A program made the translations under genes and the position numbers. A stretch of DNA of 62,574 bases from assembly GCA_035691305.1 (NCBI GenBank), contig DASSJF010000087.1, positions 1-62,574 of the forward strand. Direction: 5' to 3'. Under the pieces are notes generated by a model. That model made no database searches, was not told the origin of the DNA, and saw only the letters and a list, made by a program, of their open reading frames with translations. Positions 14,957 to 23,818 of the stretch are shown one piece after another. Positions within the stretch are counted from its first letter, which is position 1, and each line of letters opens with the position of its first letter. The DNA is from a bacterium (GTDB lineage: Bacteria; Sysuimicrobiota; Sysuimicrobiia; Sysuimicrobiales; Segetimicrobiaceae).

Positions 14957-17476
14957 GTGGTGAAGGTACACGAGCTGGCCAGGGAATTGAACCTGACCAG
15001 CAAGGAGCTCATCGACCGGCTGGAGGCCCTCAAGGTCTCGGTTCGGAATCACATGTCGGTCCTCGACGACGAGACCGTGGCACGGGTACGCCGTGTCGTC
15101 GCGGGGCCGCCACCTGCCGGTACCGGCCCTTCCGCGCCCGAACCGGCGCGCGGCCCCGCGCGCGTGGTCGCCGACGACAAGGTCCGCCAGAGCGACTTTC
15201 TCCGCGAGAAGTACGGCGCGGACGTAAAGGGCGTGCGCGTGTTCCGCGCGCCCCGCCCGGAGCCGGCGGCGCCCCTCGCGCCTGAGCCCGCGCACCCCGC
15301 GGCGGCCGGTGCGCCGCCGCGTCCGGCCGCCGGAAAGCCGGCCGAAACGCCGGGACGCAGCCCGGTCGTACGGCCCGCCGCCGCCGGCGGCACCGCGGTG
15401 AAGCGTCCGGCGGAAGGCAAGGCCGAGACGAAGCGTCCCGCGACCCCTGGTCGGGAACGGCCGGCCGCGCAGGCTCCGCCGGCCGCGGCACCGGCCGCCG
15501 CCGCCCCAGCCGCGCCCAAGGAGAAGCCGACGATCCGCTTCGGCGACGTCCGGAAGACACCCCGGTACGAGCCGGGCACGGCCGCCGCCCCGTCGCGTCC
15601 GCCCGTGCTCGAGCCGCTGCCGGCGGAGCCTGCGCGGCCGGTCGAGCGGGCGAAGCCGATCGAAGCTCCTCCGCCGCCCCCGCCGCCGGCGGAGCCGGTC
15701 GCGCCGCAGCCGCTGCGCTATCTCGAGCTCGCCGGTCCGATTCAGGTCGGCGACCTCGCAACCCGGATGGGCGTGGGGCCCGGCGAAGTGGTCAAGAAGC
15801 TTGTCGAGAACGGCGTCCTCGCCGGCGTCAACCATATGATCCCGCTCGAAGTCGCGACGAAGGTCATGGCCGCGTTCAACTACGCACCGAAGGCCCGCGA
15901 GGTCGAGCAGGTCCAGGAGGTGGCGCCGACCCTCGAGGTGCCGGGCACCACCGCCCAGGAGAAGGGCACCACACCGCGGCCGCCGATTGCCACGGTGATG
16001 GGCCACGTCGACCACGGCAAGACGAGCCTGTTGGACGCGATCCGCAAGACGTCGGTCGCGGCCAGGGAGTTCGGCGGGATCACGCAGCATATCGGCGCGT
16101 ACACCGGGGAAGTGAGCGGCAAGAGGATCGCCTTCATCGACACGCCGGGCCACGAAGCGTTCACCGCGCTGCGGGCGCGCGGGGCCCAGGTCACGGACAT
16201 CGCGGTGCTGGTCGTCGCGGCCGACGACGGCGTGATGCCGCAGACGGTCGAAGCGATCAACCACGCCAAGGCGGCGCGCGTTCCGATCGTGGTCGCGATC
16301 AACAAGACCGATCTGGCGCAGTCGAACCCGGATCGTGTGAAGCAGCAACTCTCGGACCTCGGACTCGTGCCGGAGGACTGGGGGGGCGACACGATCATGG
16401 TCCCGGTCTCGGCCCGGCAGGGCACCGGCATCGACACGCTGCTCGAGATGATCCTGCTTGTCGCGGAACTGCGCGACCTGCGGGCGACGCCGGAGAAGCC
16501 GGCGCGGGCCACCGTCGTAGAGGCGCGGCTCGACAAGGGCCGCGGGCCTGTGGCGACGATCCTCGTCCAGGACGGCACGCTGCACGTCGGCGACGCCGTC
16601 GTCGTGGGGGAGACCTACGGCCGCGTCCGCGCGATGCAGACCGAGGCCGGCGTCCGCACCGACACCGCCGGGCCGAGCACGCCTGTCGAGGTCATCGGTC
16701 TCAGCGAGGTGCCCCAGGCCGGCGACCTGCTCGAGGCGGTCTCGAACGAGCGCATCGCCAAAGCTGTGGCCGAGGAACGCCGCGAGCGCCGGCGAGCAGT
16801 CGAGCAGGCGCGGTCGCGCCAGCTCAGCGTCGAGGAGATCTCGCGCGAGACCGGTACCGTCACCGAGCGCAGGGAGTTGCGGGTGATCGTGAAAGGAGAC
16901 GTCCAGGGCTCCGTCGAGGCGCTGGTGCCGGCGGTCGAGCGGCTCACCACGCCCGGGGTGCTGATCACGATCCTGCACGCGGCGGTCGGGAACGTCAGCG
17001 AGTCCGACGTGATGCTGGCGGCCGCGAGCCAGGCCCTGATCGTCGGGTTCAACGTGCGGCCGGAGCCGCAGACGAGGAAGCTCGCGGAGCAGGAGCACGT
17101 CGACGTCCGTCTTTATCGGGTCATCTACGAGGTGCTCGACGACGTAAAGAAGCTCACGAGCGGCATGCTCGCACCGAAGACCGTCGAGGTCGTGCTGGGC
17201 CGCGTCGAGGTCCGCAAGGTCTACTCGATCAGCCGCGTCGGGACGATCGCGGGCTGCTACGTGACGTCCGGGAAGGTCACGCGCGGTGCCAAGGTGCGGG
17301 TGATCCGCGACGGCGTCGTGGTGCACGAGGGCGTCGTCGGCTCGCTGCGGCGGTTCAAGGAGGACGTGCGCGAGGTCTTGGAAGGCTTCGAGTGCGGCAT
17401 CGGGCTGGAGCGGTTCAACGACATCAAGGAAGGCGACGTCCTCGAGGTCTTCGCGGTCGAGACGGCGCCGGCCTAA
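14957..17476 (+). CDS. infB: Translation initiation factor IF-2
   Basis: 839 residues from GTG 14957. The N-terminal IF2_N subdomain ([21 protein letters not shown]) is followed by a long Pro/Ala/Arg/Glu-rich spacer (about residues 50-250), a second IF2_N-like motif near 255-320, then the GTPase domain. G1 is [13 protein letters not shown]3 DTPGHE and G4 NKTD. EF-Tu-like domains 2 to 4 complete the protein. It delivers fMet-tRNA to the 30S subunit. The spacer explains the long antisense open frame on the other strand. Confidence 0.98.
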   Translation: MVKVHELARELNLTSKELIDRLEALKVSVRNHMSVLDDETVARVRRVVAGPPPAGTGPSAPEPARGPARVVADDKVRQSDFLREKYGADVKGVRVFRAPRPEPAAPLAPEPAHPAAAGAPPRPAAGKPAETPGRSPVVRPAAAGGTAVKRPAEGKAETKRPATPGRERPAAQAPPAAAPAAAAPAAPKEKPTIRFGDVRKTPRYEPGTAAAPSRPPVLEPLPAEPARPVERAKPIEAPPPPPPPAEPVAPQPLRYLELAGPIQVGDLATRMGVGPGEVVKKLVENGVLAGVNHMIPLEVATKVMAAFNYAPKAREVEQVQEVAPTLEVPGTTAQEKGTTPRPPIATVMGHVDHGKTSLLDAIRKTSVAAREFGGITQHIGAYTGEVSGKRIAFIDTPGHEAFTALRARGAQVTDIAVLVVAADDGVMPQTVEAINHAKAARVPIVVAINKTDLAQSNPDRVKQQLSDLGLVPEDWGGDTIMVPVSARQGTGIDTLLEMILLVAELRDLRATPEKPARATVVEARLDKGRGPVATILVQDGTLHVGDAVVVGETYGRVRAMQTEAGVRTDTAGPSTPVEVIGLSEVPQAGDLLEAVSNERIAKAVAEERRERRRAVEQARSRQLSVEEISRETGTVTERRELRVIVKGDVQGSVEALVPAVERLTTPGVLITILHAAVGNVSESDVMLAAASQALIVGFNVRPEPQTRKLAEQEHVDVRLYRVIYEVLDDVKKLTSGMLAPKTVEVVLGRVEVRKVYSISRVGTIAGCYVTSGKVTRGAKVRVIRDGVVVHEGVVGSLRRFKEDVREVLEGFECGIGLERFNDIKEGDVLEVFAVETAPA

Positions 17477-17488
17477 TCGCGGCGGGCC

Positions 17489-17770
17489 ATGGTGGTAGGG
17501 GTGCTGCACGTGGAGTGCGGCCTTCCCGGCACGCAGAACATCAAGGACAAGCGCCGGATCGTCAAGTCGGTCATCGACCGGCTTCATCACCGCTTCAACG
17601 TCGCCGCGGCCGAAGTGACGCACCACGATTCCTGGCGGCGTGCGGGCCTCGCCGTGGCCTGCGTCAGCACCGACACCCGCCACGCCGACTCGGTGCTGGC
17701 CGGCGTCGCGCGGGAGATCGAGCGTCACGGCGAGCTGGTGCTGCTGAACTACAGTACCGAGATGCGATGA
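17489..17770 (+). CDS. ylxP: DUF503 family protein (YlxP-like)
   Basis: 93 residues from ATG 17489. The opening MVVGVLHVECGLP strand and the LKDKRRIVKSVIDRL-type helix (here IKDKRRIVKSVIDRLHHRFN) are diagnostic of DUF503. The gene usually sits between infB and rbfA, as here, and is thought to act in ribosome biogenesis or translation, but the molecular role is unknown. The stop TGA overlaps an ATG at 17767. Confidence 0.92.
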   Translation: MVVGVLHVECGLPGTQNIKDKRRIVKSVIDRLHHRFNVAAAEVTHHDSWRRAGLAVACVSTDTRHADSVLAGVAREIERHGELVLLNYSTEMR

Positions 17771-17780
17771 GAGGGCAGGA

Positions 17781-17820
17781 GGCCGCGAAGGCGGCCGGAG
17801 GTCCTGCGAAGACAGGGGGG
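17781..17820 (+). repeat. Dispersed GC-rich repeat, copy A
   Basis: GCCGCGAAGGCGGC followed by GGAGGTCC, GCGAAGAC and a G-run. It lies between the overlapping ATG 17767 and the preferred rbfA ATG 17830. It closely matches copies at 18181-18210, 21931-21970 and 35640-35670, all at the ends of coding regions. Confidence 0.5.
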
Positions 17821-17829
17821 GCGCCGCCC

Positions 17830-18213
17830 ATGACGAGTCCGCGCATCGCCCGTCTCCGCGAGCTGTTCAAGGAAGAAGCGAGCGCGATTCTGCAGCGCAA
17901 CATGAAGGATCCGCGCATCGGGTTCGTCTCTGTCACCGACGTCGAGCTCAGTCCCGATCTGCGCCACGCGCGGATCTTCGTGAGCGTGTACGGCGACGCG
18001 GAGGCCAAGGCGCGCACGATGGAAGGGCTGCGCAGCGCCGAGGGTTTCGTCCGCACCGAGCTGGCGCACCGCATCCGGCTGCGCTACACGCCTGAGGTGA
18101 TGTTCCGCATCGACGAATCGATCGAGCAGGGCGATCGCGTCAACCGTCTGCTGCGACAGGTCACGAAGGAGCGCGACGCGGGCGGTCGGGGGTCCCGCGA
18201 AGACGGGGAATGA
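17830..18213 (+). CDS. rbfA: Ribosome-binding factor A
   Basis: 127 residues from ATG 17830, preceded by a G-run that can serve as Shine-Dalgarno and giving the family's usual length. ATG 17767, overlapping ylxP, would add a low-complexity 21-residue extension encoded by the dispersed repeat. The KH-like RbfA domain is clear: ILQRNMKDPRIGFVSVTDVE and LSPDLRHARIFVSVYGD. It acts in 30S maturation at low temperature. The C-terminus (GGRGSREDGE) carries another copy of the repeat. Confidence 0.93.
   Translation: MTSPRIARLRELFKEEASAILQRNMKDPRIGFVSVTDVELSPDLRHARIFVSVYGDAEAKARTMEGLRSAEGFVRTELAHRIRLRYTPEVMFRIDESIEQGDRVNRLLRQVTKERDAGGRGSREDGE
18181..18210 (+). repeat. Dispersed GC-rich repeat, copy B (rbfA 3' end)
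   Basis: GGCGG, GGGGGTCC, GCGAAGAC and GGGGAA match copy A in order and spacing, shifted by one base in reading frame. The copy encodes the last residues of rbfA and runs up to the overlapping start of nrnA. Confidence 0.45.
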
Positions 18214-19178
18214 CGCTGGCCCAACGGATCGCGGAAACGCTGCTCGGCCGGCGCGTGCTGCTGCTCAACCACGTCTCGCCGGACGGCGACTGCCTGGGCT
18301 CGACGCTCGCGCTCGCGCGCGGGCTGCGCGCGCGCGGGCAGCGGGCCGTCGTCGCGAGCAGCGACGGGGTCCCCGAGATGTACCGCTTCCTGCCCGGCGC
18401 GGACCAGATCGTGACGGAGCTGCCGGCGCAGGAGTCCTTCGACGCGGCCGTCTTCATGGAATGCAGCACGCCGGACCGGGCGGGGGTGCTCGCCGCGCGC
18501 GCGGTCGACGTCCCGCTGTGGGTCAACATCGACCACCACGTGAGCAACGGCGGCTACGGCGATCTCATCCTGTACGAGCCCGAGGCGGCCGCGGTCGGCG
18601 AGCTGGTCACGCCGATCGTCCGCGCCATCGCGACGATCGACGGTCCGACGGCCACCTGTCTGCTTACCGCGCTCCTCACCGACACGGGCAGCTTCCGGTA
18701 TGCGAGCGTGACGCCGCGCACGCTGCGCATCGCGGCCGAACTCGTGGAGGCGGGCGCGAGCCCCGCGGACGTCTACACGCAGGTGTATGAAAACCGGCCC
18801 GCGGTCGCGCTGCGCCTGCTCGGCATGGCGCTCAGCCGTCTCGAGCTCTCCGCCGACGGGCGCATCGCCTGGACCGCGGTGACGCAGGAGATGCTGCGGG
18901 CGTCGGGCGCGTCCATGGAGGAGTCCGAAGGGATCGTCGGCGCGCTGCGCGCGATCGGCGGCGTCCAGGTGGCGCTCCTCTTCAAGGAGGAACCCGAGGG
19001 CATCAAGGTCAGCATGCGCGGTCGCGCGGGCGTGCGCACGAATGTCGTGGCGGAGGCGTTCGGGGGCGGCGGGCACGCGGCCGCGGCCGGTTTCACGGCC
19101 GCCGGACCGCTCCAAGACGCGATACGCTCGACGATCGAGGCGGTGCGGCGCGAGCTCGCGGCCGCCGCGTCCTCCTGA
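18210..19178 (+). CDS. nrnA: DHH-family bifunctional oligoribonuclease/PAP phosphatase NrnA
   Basis: 322 residues from ATG 18210, overlapping rbfA by 4 bases. The DHH catalytic motifs are present: NHVSPDGDCLGS (metal ligands), the NIDHHVSN signature (about residues 107-114) and the DTGSFRYASV motif. The C-terminal DHHA1 domain ends in the substrate loop FGGGGHAAAAGF. It degrades short RNA and dephosphorylates pAp. Its position between rbfA and truB is standard. Confidence 0.94.
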   Translation: MTLAQRIAETLLGRRVLLLNHVSPDGDCLGSTLALARGLRARGQRAVVASSDGVPEMYRFLPGADQIVTELPAQESFDAAVFMECSTPDRAGVLAARAVDVPLWVNIDHHVSNGGYGDLILYEPEAAAVGELVTPIVRAIATIDGPTATCLLTALLTDTGSFRYASVTPRTLRIAAELVEAGASPADVYTQVYENRPAVALRLLGMALSRLELSADGRIAWTAVTQEMLRASGASMEESEGIVGALRAIGGVQVALLFKEEPEGIKVSMRGRAGVRTNVVAEAFGGGGHAAAAGFTAAGPLQDAIRSTIEAVRRELAAAASS

Positions 19179-19186
19179 CCCCGCCG

Positions 19187-20170
19187 GTGGACGGCGTCCT
19201 CAACGTCCTCAAACCGCCGGGGATGACGTCGCACGACGTCGTCGACACGGTCCGCCGGCTGGCCGGGCTTCGCCGGGTCGGGCACACCGGCACGCTCGAC
19301 CCCGGCGCCGCGGGCGTGCTGGTCCTGTGCCTGGGGCGCGCGACGCGACTCAGCGAGTTTCTGATGGACGTCGACAAAGAGTACCGCGTCGAGCTGCGCC
19401 TCGGCATGCGCACCAGCACCGGCGACGCGTACGGCGAGGTGCTGCCCCCGCCCGACGGGCCCGCGCCGGCCGCGTCACCACTCCGGCGCGCGGCGGTGGA
19501 AGGTGCGCTGCGGCGGTTCACCGGTGAGATTCTGCAGGTCCCGCCGATGGTGTCGGCCATTCACCACGAGGGCGTCCGGCTCTACGAGCTTGCGCGCCGC
19601 GGCGAGGTCGTCGACGTGCAGCCGCGGCCGATCGTCGTGTATTCGATCGAGATCGTGACTCACAACCACGACTGGACGCGCCTCCTGCTGCACGTCACCT
19701 GCGGCAAGGGCGCGTACATCCGCAAGCTCTGCGCCGACATCGGCGACGTGCTCGCCGTGGGCGGATACGCGCACTTCATGGTCCGCGCGCGCACCGGGTT
19801 GTTTCACATCGCGCAGGCGCGCACGCTCGAGGAGCTCGCCGCGCTGGCCGCGGAGGGCGCGCTCGACGGTGCCCTCATCTCGATGGACGACGCGGTGGGC
19901 CACCTGCCGGTGGTCGACCTGTCCGACCAGAGCGTGAGCGACGTGCTGCACGGCCACCCGGTGCCGGCGTGGAAGGCCGGGCACGCGCTCGCCGATGACC
20001 AGCCGGTGCGGCTCCGCAGCCGGCGCGGCACGCTCGTCGCGCTGGCGCGTGTTGAGCAGGGCGTGCTCCGTCCGTTCAAAGTCCTGGCGGGCGCGCCCGC
20101 CGGTACGCCGCCGGCGGGGCCGCCGCGCCCGCCCGGAGGGCCGCGTGCGCCGCATCTTCGGCCTCGCTGA
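19187..20170 (+). CDS. truB: tRNA pseudouridine(55) synthase TruB
   Basis: 327 residues from GTG 19187. The catalytic Asp is D38 in HTGTLDPGAAGVL, after the N-terminal NVLKPPGMTSHDVV strand. The KEYRVELRLG and GAYIRKLCADIG motifs complete the catalytic domain, and a PUA-like C-terminal part is followed by a Pro/Gly-rich tail. It makes the T-loop pseudouridine 55, next to the T54 and A58 positions modified by TtuA and TrmI encoded further on. It overlaps ribF by 26 bases. Confidence 0.95.
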   Translation: MDGVLNVLKPPGMTSHDVVDTVRRLAGLRRVGHTGTLDPGAAGVLVLCLGRATRLSEFLMDVDKEYRVELRLGMRTSTGDAYGEVLPPPDGPAPAASPLRRAAVEGALRRFTGEILQVPPMVSAIHHEGVRLYELARRGEVVDVQPRPIVVYSIEIVTHNHDWTRLLLHVTCGKGAYIRKLCADIGDVLAVGGYAHFMVRARTGLFHIAQARTLEELAALAAEGALDGALISMDDAVGHLPVVDLSDQSVSDVLHGHPVPAWKAGHALADDQPVRLRSRRGTLVALARVEQGVLRPFKVLAGAPAGTPPAGPPRPPGGPRAPHLRPR

Positions 20171-21089
20171 CTGGCCGGCCGGGGTCCGCGGGCCGGTAGT
20201 CGCGCTCGGCACGTTCGACGGCGTCCATCTCGGCCACCGGCGGGTGCTCGGGCTGGCCGTCGAGCGGGCGCGGACCCGCGGCGGTTCCGCGGCCGCGCTG
20301 ACGTTCGAGCCGCATCCGCTCGAAGTGCTGCGCCCGGGACCCGAACCCGTCCTGCTGACGACGGTCGAGGAGCGGCTCGACCGGTTCGAGGCGCTGGGGC
20401 TCGACGTCGCGCTCGTCGTACCGTTCGACGAGGCGCTCTCCTGCATCTCCGCGCCGGCGTGGCTCGACGGCGTGCTGCGGGGCCGCCTCGGCGCGCGCGA
20501 GATCGTCGCGGGCTCCTCGTACACGTTCGGGCACCGTCGGGAAGGAACGGCGCGGCGCCTTGAAGAGTGGGGCCGCGCCGCGGACGTGCCGGTGCATCTC
20601 GTACCCGCGGTGCTCATCGGCGGCGAGCCGGTCAGCAGCAGCCGCATCCGCGCCGCGCTCCGCGAGGGGCTCGTCGAGGACGCCGCGCGGCTGCTCGGCC
20701 GGCGCTACAGCCTGGCCGGGCGCGTCGTGCGCGGGGAGGGGCGCGGGCGGACGATCGGCGTCCCGACCGCCAATCTCGCCGCCGACGCACGCAAAATCGT
20801 TCCCGCACGCGGCGTGTACGCCACGGTCGCGACCGTGCGCGGCCGCCGCTACCGCGGCGCTACGAACATCGGCGTCCGGCCGACGTTCGGCGGCGGAGCG
20901 CTCGGCATCGAGACGCTGCTCCTCGACTTCGACGGGGACTGCGCGGACGAGCCGATGACGCTCGAGTTCGCGCGCCGTGTGCGTGAAGAGCGCGCGTTTC
21001 CCGACGCCGCGGCCCTCGTCCGCCAAGTTGCCGAGGACGCCGAGACGGTGCGGCGGTCGCTCACGCCGGACGTGATGGACGCGCCGTGA
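20145..21089 (+). CDS. ribF: Bifunctional riboflavin kinase/FAD synthetase RibF
   Basis: 314 residues from GTG 20145, with GGAGGG 4 bases upstream inside truB. The N-terminal FMN adenylyltransferase domain has VALGTFDGVHLGHRR and the VSSSRIRAALREG motif; the C-terminal kinase has the GRTIGVPTANL loop and FARRVREERAF. Both active sites look complete. It makes FMN and FAD, used by the acyl-CoA dehydrogenase, ETF and possibly LLM enzymes in this window. It is the last gene before the nusB promoter. Confidence 0.95.
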   Translation: MRRIFGLADWPAGVRGPVVALGTFDGVHLGHRRVLGLAVERARTRGGSAAALTFEPHPLEVLRPGPEPVLLTTVEERLDRFEALGLDVALVVPFDEALSCISAPAWLDGVLRGRLGAREIVAGSSYTFGHRREGTARRLEEWGRAADVPVHLVPAVLIGGEPVSSSRIRAALREGLVEDAARLLGRRYSLAGRVVRGEGRGRTIGVPTANLAADARKIVPARGVYATVATVRGRRYRGATNIGVRPTFGGGALGIETLLLDFDGDCADEPMTLEFARRVREERAFPDAAALVRQVAEDAETVRRSLTPDVMDAP

Positions 21090-21113
21090 GGCGCGCGTGC
21101 CGCACCGTCTGTC

Positions 21114-21142
21114 TTGCCCGGCGAAGGGGGAGCGGGTATAAT
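21114..21142 (+). promoter_or_regulatory. Sigma-70-type promoter of nusB
   Basis: TTGCCC (21114-21119) and TATAAT (21137-21142) are separated by 17 bases. It lies after the ribF stop and gives a leader of about 110 bases before the nusB ATG at 21259. Confidence 0.8.
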
Positions 21143-21183
21143 ACACTGGTGCAGGAGCATGCGACACCGATGTTGCGCGCTGC

Positions 21184-21200
21184 GGGGCGCGAGACGCCCC
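21184..21200 (+). promoter_or_regulatory. Upstream leader hairpin of nusB
   Basis: GGGGCG (21184-21189) pairs with CGCCCC (21195-21200) around CGAGA. It precedes the intrinsic terminator in the same leader and may be part of the same regulatory structure. Confidence 0.4.
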
Positions 21201-21214
21201 GAACGCAGTCGTCT

Positions 21215-21246
21215 CTGACCACCGGTTCGGTGGTCAGTCTGTTTTT
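21215..21246 (+). terminator. Intrinsic terminator inside the nusB leader (attenuator candidate)
   Basis: CTGACCACCG (21215-21224) pairs perfectly with CGGTGGTCAG (21228-21237) around a 3-base loop, followed by TCTGTTTTTC. It is the clearest intrinsic terminator in the window. It lies downstream of the nusB promoter and 13 bases before the start codon, so it must act on the nusB transcript itself. Confidence 0.8.
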
Positions 21247-21258
21247 CTCGGGGATCCG

Positions 21259-21690
21259 ATGACCACGCGCCGTCAGGCCCGCGAAGCCGCGCTCGGCGTG
21301 CTCTTTGAGCTCGACCTCGGCAAGGGACGCATCGAGGAGGCGCTGGGGCCGCTGCGCGCCCAGGGCTGGTCGCGGGACGATTGGGCGCTCATCGACGAGC
21401 TCGTCCACGGCACCCGCCGGCACGCCGATGAGATCGACGCGTTGATCCGGGACGTTGCCGAGCACTGGACCCTCGAGCGTATGGCCACGGTGGACCGAAA
21501 CGTGCTTCGCATGGCGATTTTCGAGCTGCAGCACACGGAGACCCCGATCGGCGTCATCATCAACGAGGCGGTCGAGCTCGCCAAACAGTACAGCACCGAA
21601 GAATCGGGCCGGTTCGTCAACGGCATGCTCGGCCGCATCGTCCGGATCGGGGCGCGCCTCGCGCGCGTCGCGGACCAAGCCGCGCCGTAG
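21259..21690 (+). CDS. nusB: Transcription antitermination factor NusB
   Basis: 143 residues from ATG 21259 (weak GGGG upstream). The helical NusB fold is recognisable from TRRQAREAALGVLFELD, WTLERMATVDRNVLRMAIFEL and the C-terminal VIINEAVELAKQYSTEESGRFVNGML signature region. NusB with NusE (S10) binds boxA RNA in rRNA antitermination. Its leader carries a promoter followed by a terminator. Confidence 0.96.
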   Translation: MTTRRQAREAALGVLFELDLGKGRIEEALGPLRAQGWSRDDWALIDELVHGTRRHADEIDALIRDVAEHWTLERMATVDRNVLRMAIFELQHTETPIGVIINEAVELAKQYSTEESGRFVNGMLGRIVRIGARLARVADQAAP

Positions 21691-21702
21691 TGGCACGCCG
21701 CT

Positions 21703-21990
21703 GTGCGGGTGCGCCTCCTGGTATCCGGACGCGTTCAGGGCGTCGGATTTCGTGAGTTCACGCGGCGGACCGCGCACAGACTGGGCGTGGGCGGCTGGGT
21801 GCGCAATCTGTCCGACGGGCGAGTCGAGGTCGTCGCCGACGGTGAGCGGCCGGCGCTGGACGCGCTCGTGAACGCCCTGAGCGGCGGACCGCCCGGGGCG
21901 TTCGTGCGCACCGTGCACCAAGACTGGGGAGCCGCGACCGCGGCCGGGAGTCCTGCGGCGACCGGGGAAGGAGAGTTCGAGATCCGCTAA
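21703..21990 (+). CDS. Acylphosphatase
   Basis: 95 residues from GTG 21703. The signature VSGRVQGVGFREFTRR holds the catalytic Arg (residue 17 region), and WVRNLSDGRVEVVADGE holds the catalytic Asn. It hydrolyses carboxyl-phosphate bonds such as acetyl phosphate. The C-terminal tail (GAATAAGSPAATGEGEFEIR) is partly made by the dispersed repeat, although the terminal FEIR resembles the normal final strand. Confidence 0.93.
   Translation: MRVRLLVSGRVQGVGFREFTRRTAHRLGVGGWVRNLSDGRVEVVADGERPALDALVNALSGGPPGAFVRTVHQDWGAATAAGSPAATGEGEFEIR
21931..21970 (+). repeat. Dispersed GC-rich repeat, copy C (acylphosphatase 3' end)
   Basis: GCCGCG, GCGGCCGG, AGTCCTGCG, CGAC and GGGGAAGG align with copy A at 17781-17820, in the same reading frame (AATAAGSPAATG against AAKAAGGPAKTG). 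Confidence 0.45.
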
Positions 21991-21995
21991 GCAGA

Positions 21996-22958
21996 ATGCC
22001 GGAAACGTCGCGCCGACCGGTCGCCATCGAGAACGTTCTCGCCGAGCACGGCCGGCTTGTCGAAAACGCGCTGGACCGGTATCTCCCTGCGGAGGCCGCC
22101 CCGCCCGCCGAGGTCCACCGCGCGATGCGCTACAGCGTCTTCGCCGGTGGTAAGCGGCTGCGGCCGATGCTCGTGATCGCCGGCGCGGAAGTTGCGGGCG
22201 CGCCGCTGGAGACCGTCCTGCCGTCCGCCTGCGCCGTCGAGCTGATTCATACCTACTCGCTCATTCACGACGATCTTCCCGCGATGGACGATTCGGACAT
22301 CCGCCGGGGCCGCCCGACCTGCCACGTGGTCTTCGGCGAAGCGATGGCGGTGCTCGCCGGCGACGCGCTGCACGCGCATGCCTTCGAGCTTCTCGCGCGC
22401 AACGCGGAGGTGCCAGGCTGCTCGCCCGCGCGGGTGGTGCGGGCGATCCGTGAACTGACGCTCGGGATCGGTAGCGAGGGGATGGTCGGCGGGCAGGTGT
22501 TCGACCTGCTCGCGGTGCGGGCCGTGCCGGCAGATCGCCCGGCGGCGGACCCGCGGGCCACGATGAAGCCGCACCCCGAAGAAGCCGAGGTCCGGCAGAT
22601 CCACCGTCTCAAGACCGGTGCGCTCATCCGCGCCTGTCTCAAGATCGGCGGGGTGCTGGCCGGCGCGAACGACGCGGACCTCCTGACGCTCGACCGCTAC
22701 GGCGAGCACATGGGCGTCGCGTTCCAAATCGTAGATGACATTTTGGACGTCGTCGGGGAGCGCGGGAAGCTCGGCAAGGACACCGGCACCGACGCGAGCC
22801 ACGCCAAGGTCACGTTCCCCGCGGTGTTCGGCCTCGAGCGGTCCCGCCGTCTCGCCGCGGACGCGACGCGCGAGGCGGTGAGGGCGCTCGCTCCGCTCGG
22901 GGCGCGCGGCGCGCGCCTCGAAGAGCTCGCGATCTATCTGCTGGAGCGGGACCGGTGA
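21996..22958 (+). CDS. Polyprenyl synthetase (farnesyl/geranylgeranyl diphosphate synthase type)
   Basis: 320 residues from ATG 21996. The first aspartate-rich motif is DDLPAMDDSD, with the long-loop form typical of bacterial IspA-type synthases, and the second is QIVDDILD. KRLRPMLV near residue 50 binds isopentenyl diphosphate. The product chain length cannot be read off securely. It uses the C5 units made through IspH (58117) and overlaps tlyA by 4 bases, a common pairing. Confidence 0.93.
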   Translation: MPETSRRPVAIENVLAEHGRLVENALDRYLPAEAAPPAEVHRAMRYSVFAGGKRLRPMLVIAGAEVAGAPLETVLPSACAVELIHTYSLIHDDLPAMDDSDIRRGRPTCHVVFGEAMAVLAGDALHAHAFELLARNAEVPGCSPARVVRAIRELTLGIGSEGMVGGQVFDLLAVRAVPADRPAADPRATMKPHPEEAEVRQIHRLKTGALIRACLKIGGVLAGANDADLLTLDRYGEHMGVAFQIVDDILDVVGERGKLGKDTGTDASHAKVTFPAVFGLERSRRLAADATREAVRALAPLGARGARLEELAIYLLERDR

Positions 22959-23818
22959 CGCACCGGGCGGCGGGCGCCCTCCCGCATCCCGTGAAGCGCG
23001 GCGCAGGCGTGCGCCTCGACGAACGGCTCGTGCAGGAGGGCCTCGCCGAGTCCCGGGCGCGCGCGCAGGCCGCGGTGCTCGCCGGTCGCGTGACGGTCGA
23101 CGGCGCGATTGCGGACACACCGGGCCGCCGGGTCACGCCGGAGATGCGGGTCGGCGTGACGGCGCCGGCCCACCCGTTCGTCGGCCGCGGCGGCGTCAAG
23201 CTCGCCCGCGCGATCGAGACGTTCGGCCTGGACGTCCGCGGCCTCACCGCGGTGGACCTGGGCGCCAGCACCGGCGGATTTACGGATTGCCTGCTCCGGG
23301 CGGGCGCGGCGCGGGTGTACGCCGTCGACGTGGGGCACGGGCAGCTCGCGTGGACGCTGCGGCAAGACCCGCGGGTCGTCGTCATGGAGGGTACGAACGC
23401 ACGGACGCTCACGCCCGGGCGATTCGCCGGCCCGGCGGATCTCGTCACCGCCGATTTGTCGTTCATCGGCCTGCGCCTGCTCTGGGGCGTGATCGCGTCG
23501 CTCGTTCGCCCGGGCGGCGACGTGGTGGCGCTCGTCAAACCGCAGTTCGAGGCCGGACGGGCCGCGGTCCGGCGCGGCGGCGTCGTGCGGGACCCGGCGG
23601 TGCACGCCGCGGTGCTGGAGAACGTGTTCGAGGCGGCCGCGCGCGACGGGCTTACGCCGTTGGCGGTGACGCCGTCGCCGATCACCGGCCCGGCGGGCAA
23701 CATCGAGTACCTTGTGCACCTGCGCCGCCCGCCCGCACCGGCGGACGCCGGCGGCCGCTCGGACATTGCCGCCGCGGTCGCGGACGCGCACCGCCGGCTG
23801 GGGCGGAGAGACGCATGA
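22955..23818 (+). CDS. tlyA: TlyA family rRNA (cytidine-2'-O)-methyltransferase
   Basis: 287 residues from GTG 22955. An N-terminal S4 RNA-binding domain (RLDERLVQEGLAESRARAQ) is followed by the RrmJ-like methyltransferase core: LDLGASTGGFTDCLL-type SAM motif (here VDLGASTGGFTDCLL), DLVTADLSFIGLR and VALVKPQFEAG. TlyA methylates 16S and/or 23S rRNA. The usual neighbours, prenyl synthase and nadK, flank it with 4-base overlaps. Confidence 0.93.
   Translation: MTHRAAGALPHPVKRGAGVRLDERLVQEGLAESRARAQAAVLAGRVTVDGAIADTPGRRVTPEMRVGVTAPAHPFVGRGGVKLARAIETFGLDVRGLTAVDLGASTGGFTDCLLRAGAARVYAVDVGHGQLAWTLRQDPRVVVMEGTNARTLTPGRFAGPADLVTADLSFIGLRLLWGVIASLVRPGGDVVALVKPQFEAGRAAVRRGGVVRDPAVHAAVLENVFEAAARDGLTPLAVTPSPITGPAGNIEYLVHLRRPPAPADAGGRSDIAAAVADAHRRLGRRDA

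Noticed and set aside
14918-17728. 936-codon open frame on the minus strand
   Set aside because: It lies opposite infB, has no recognisable domain and is rich in Arg/Asp/His from the high third-position GC of infB. The same reason applies to the long opposite-strand frames over asnS (8802-10868), nusA (13035-14846), mnmA (1363-2640) and the mutase (37989-39515).
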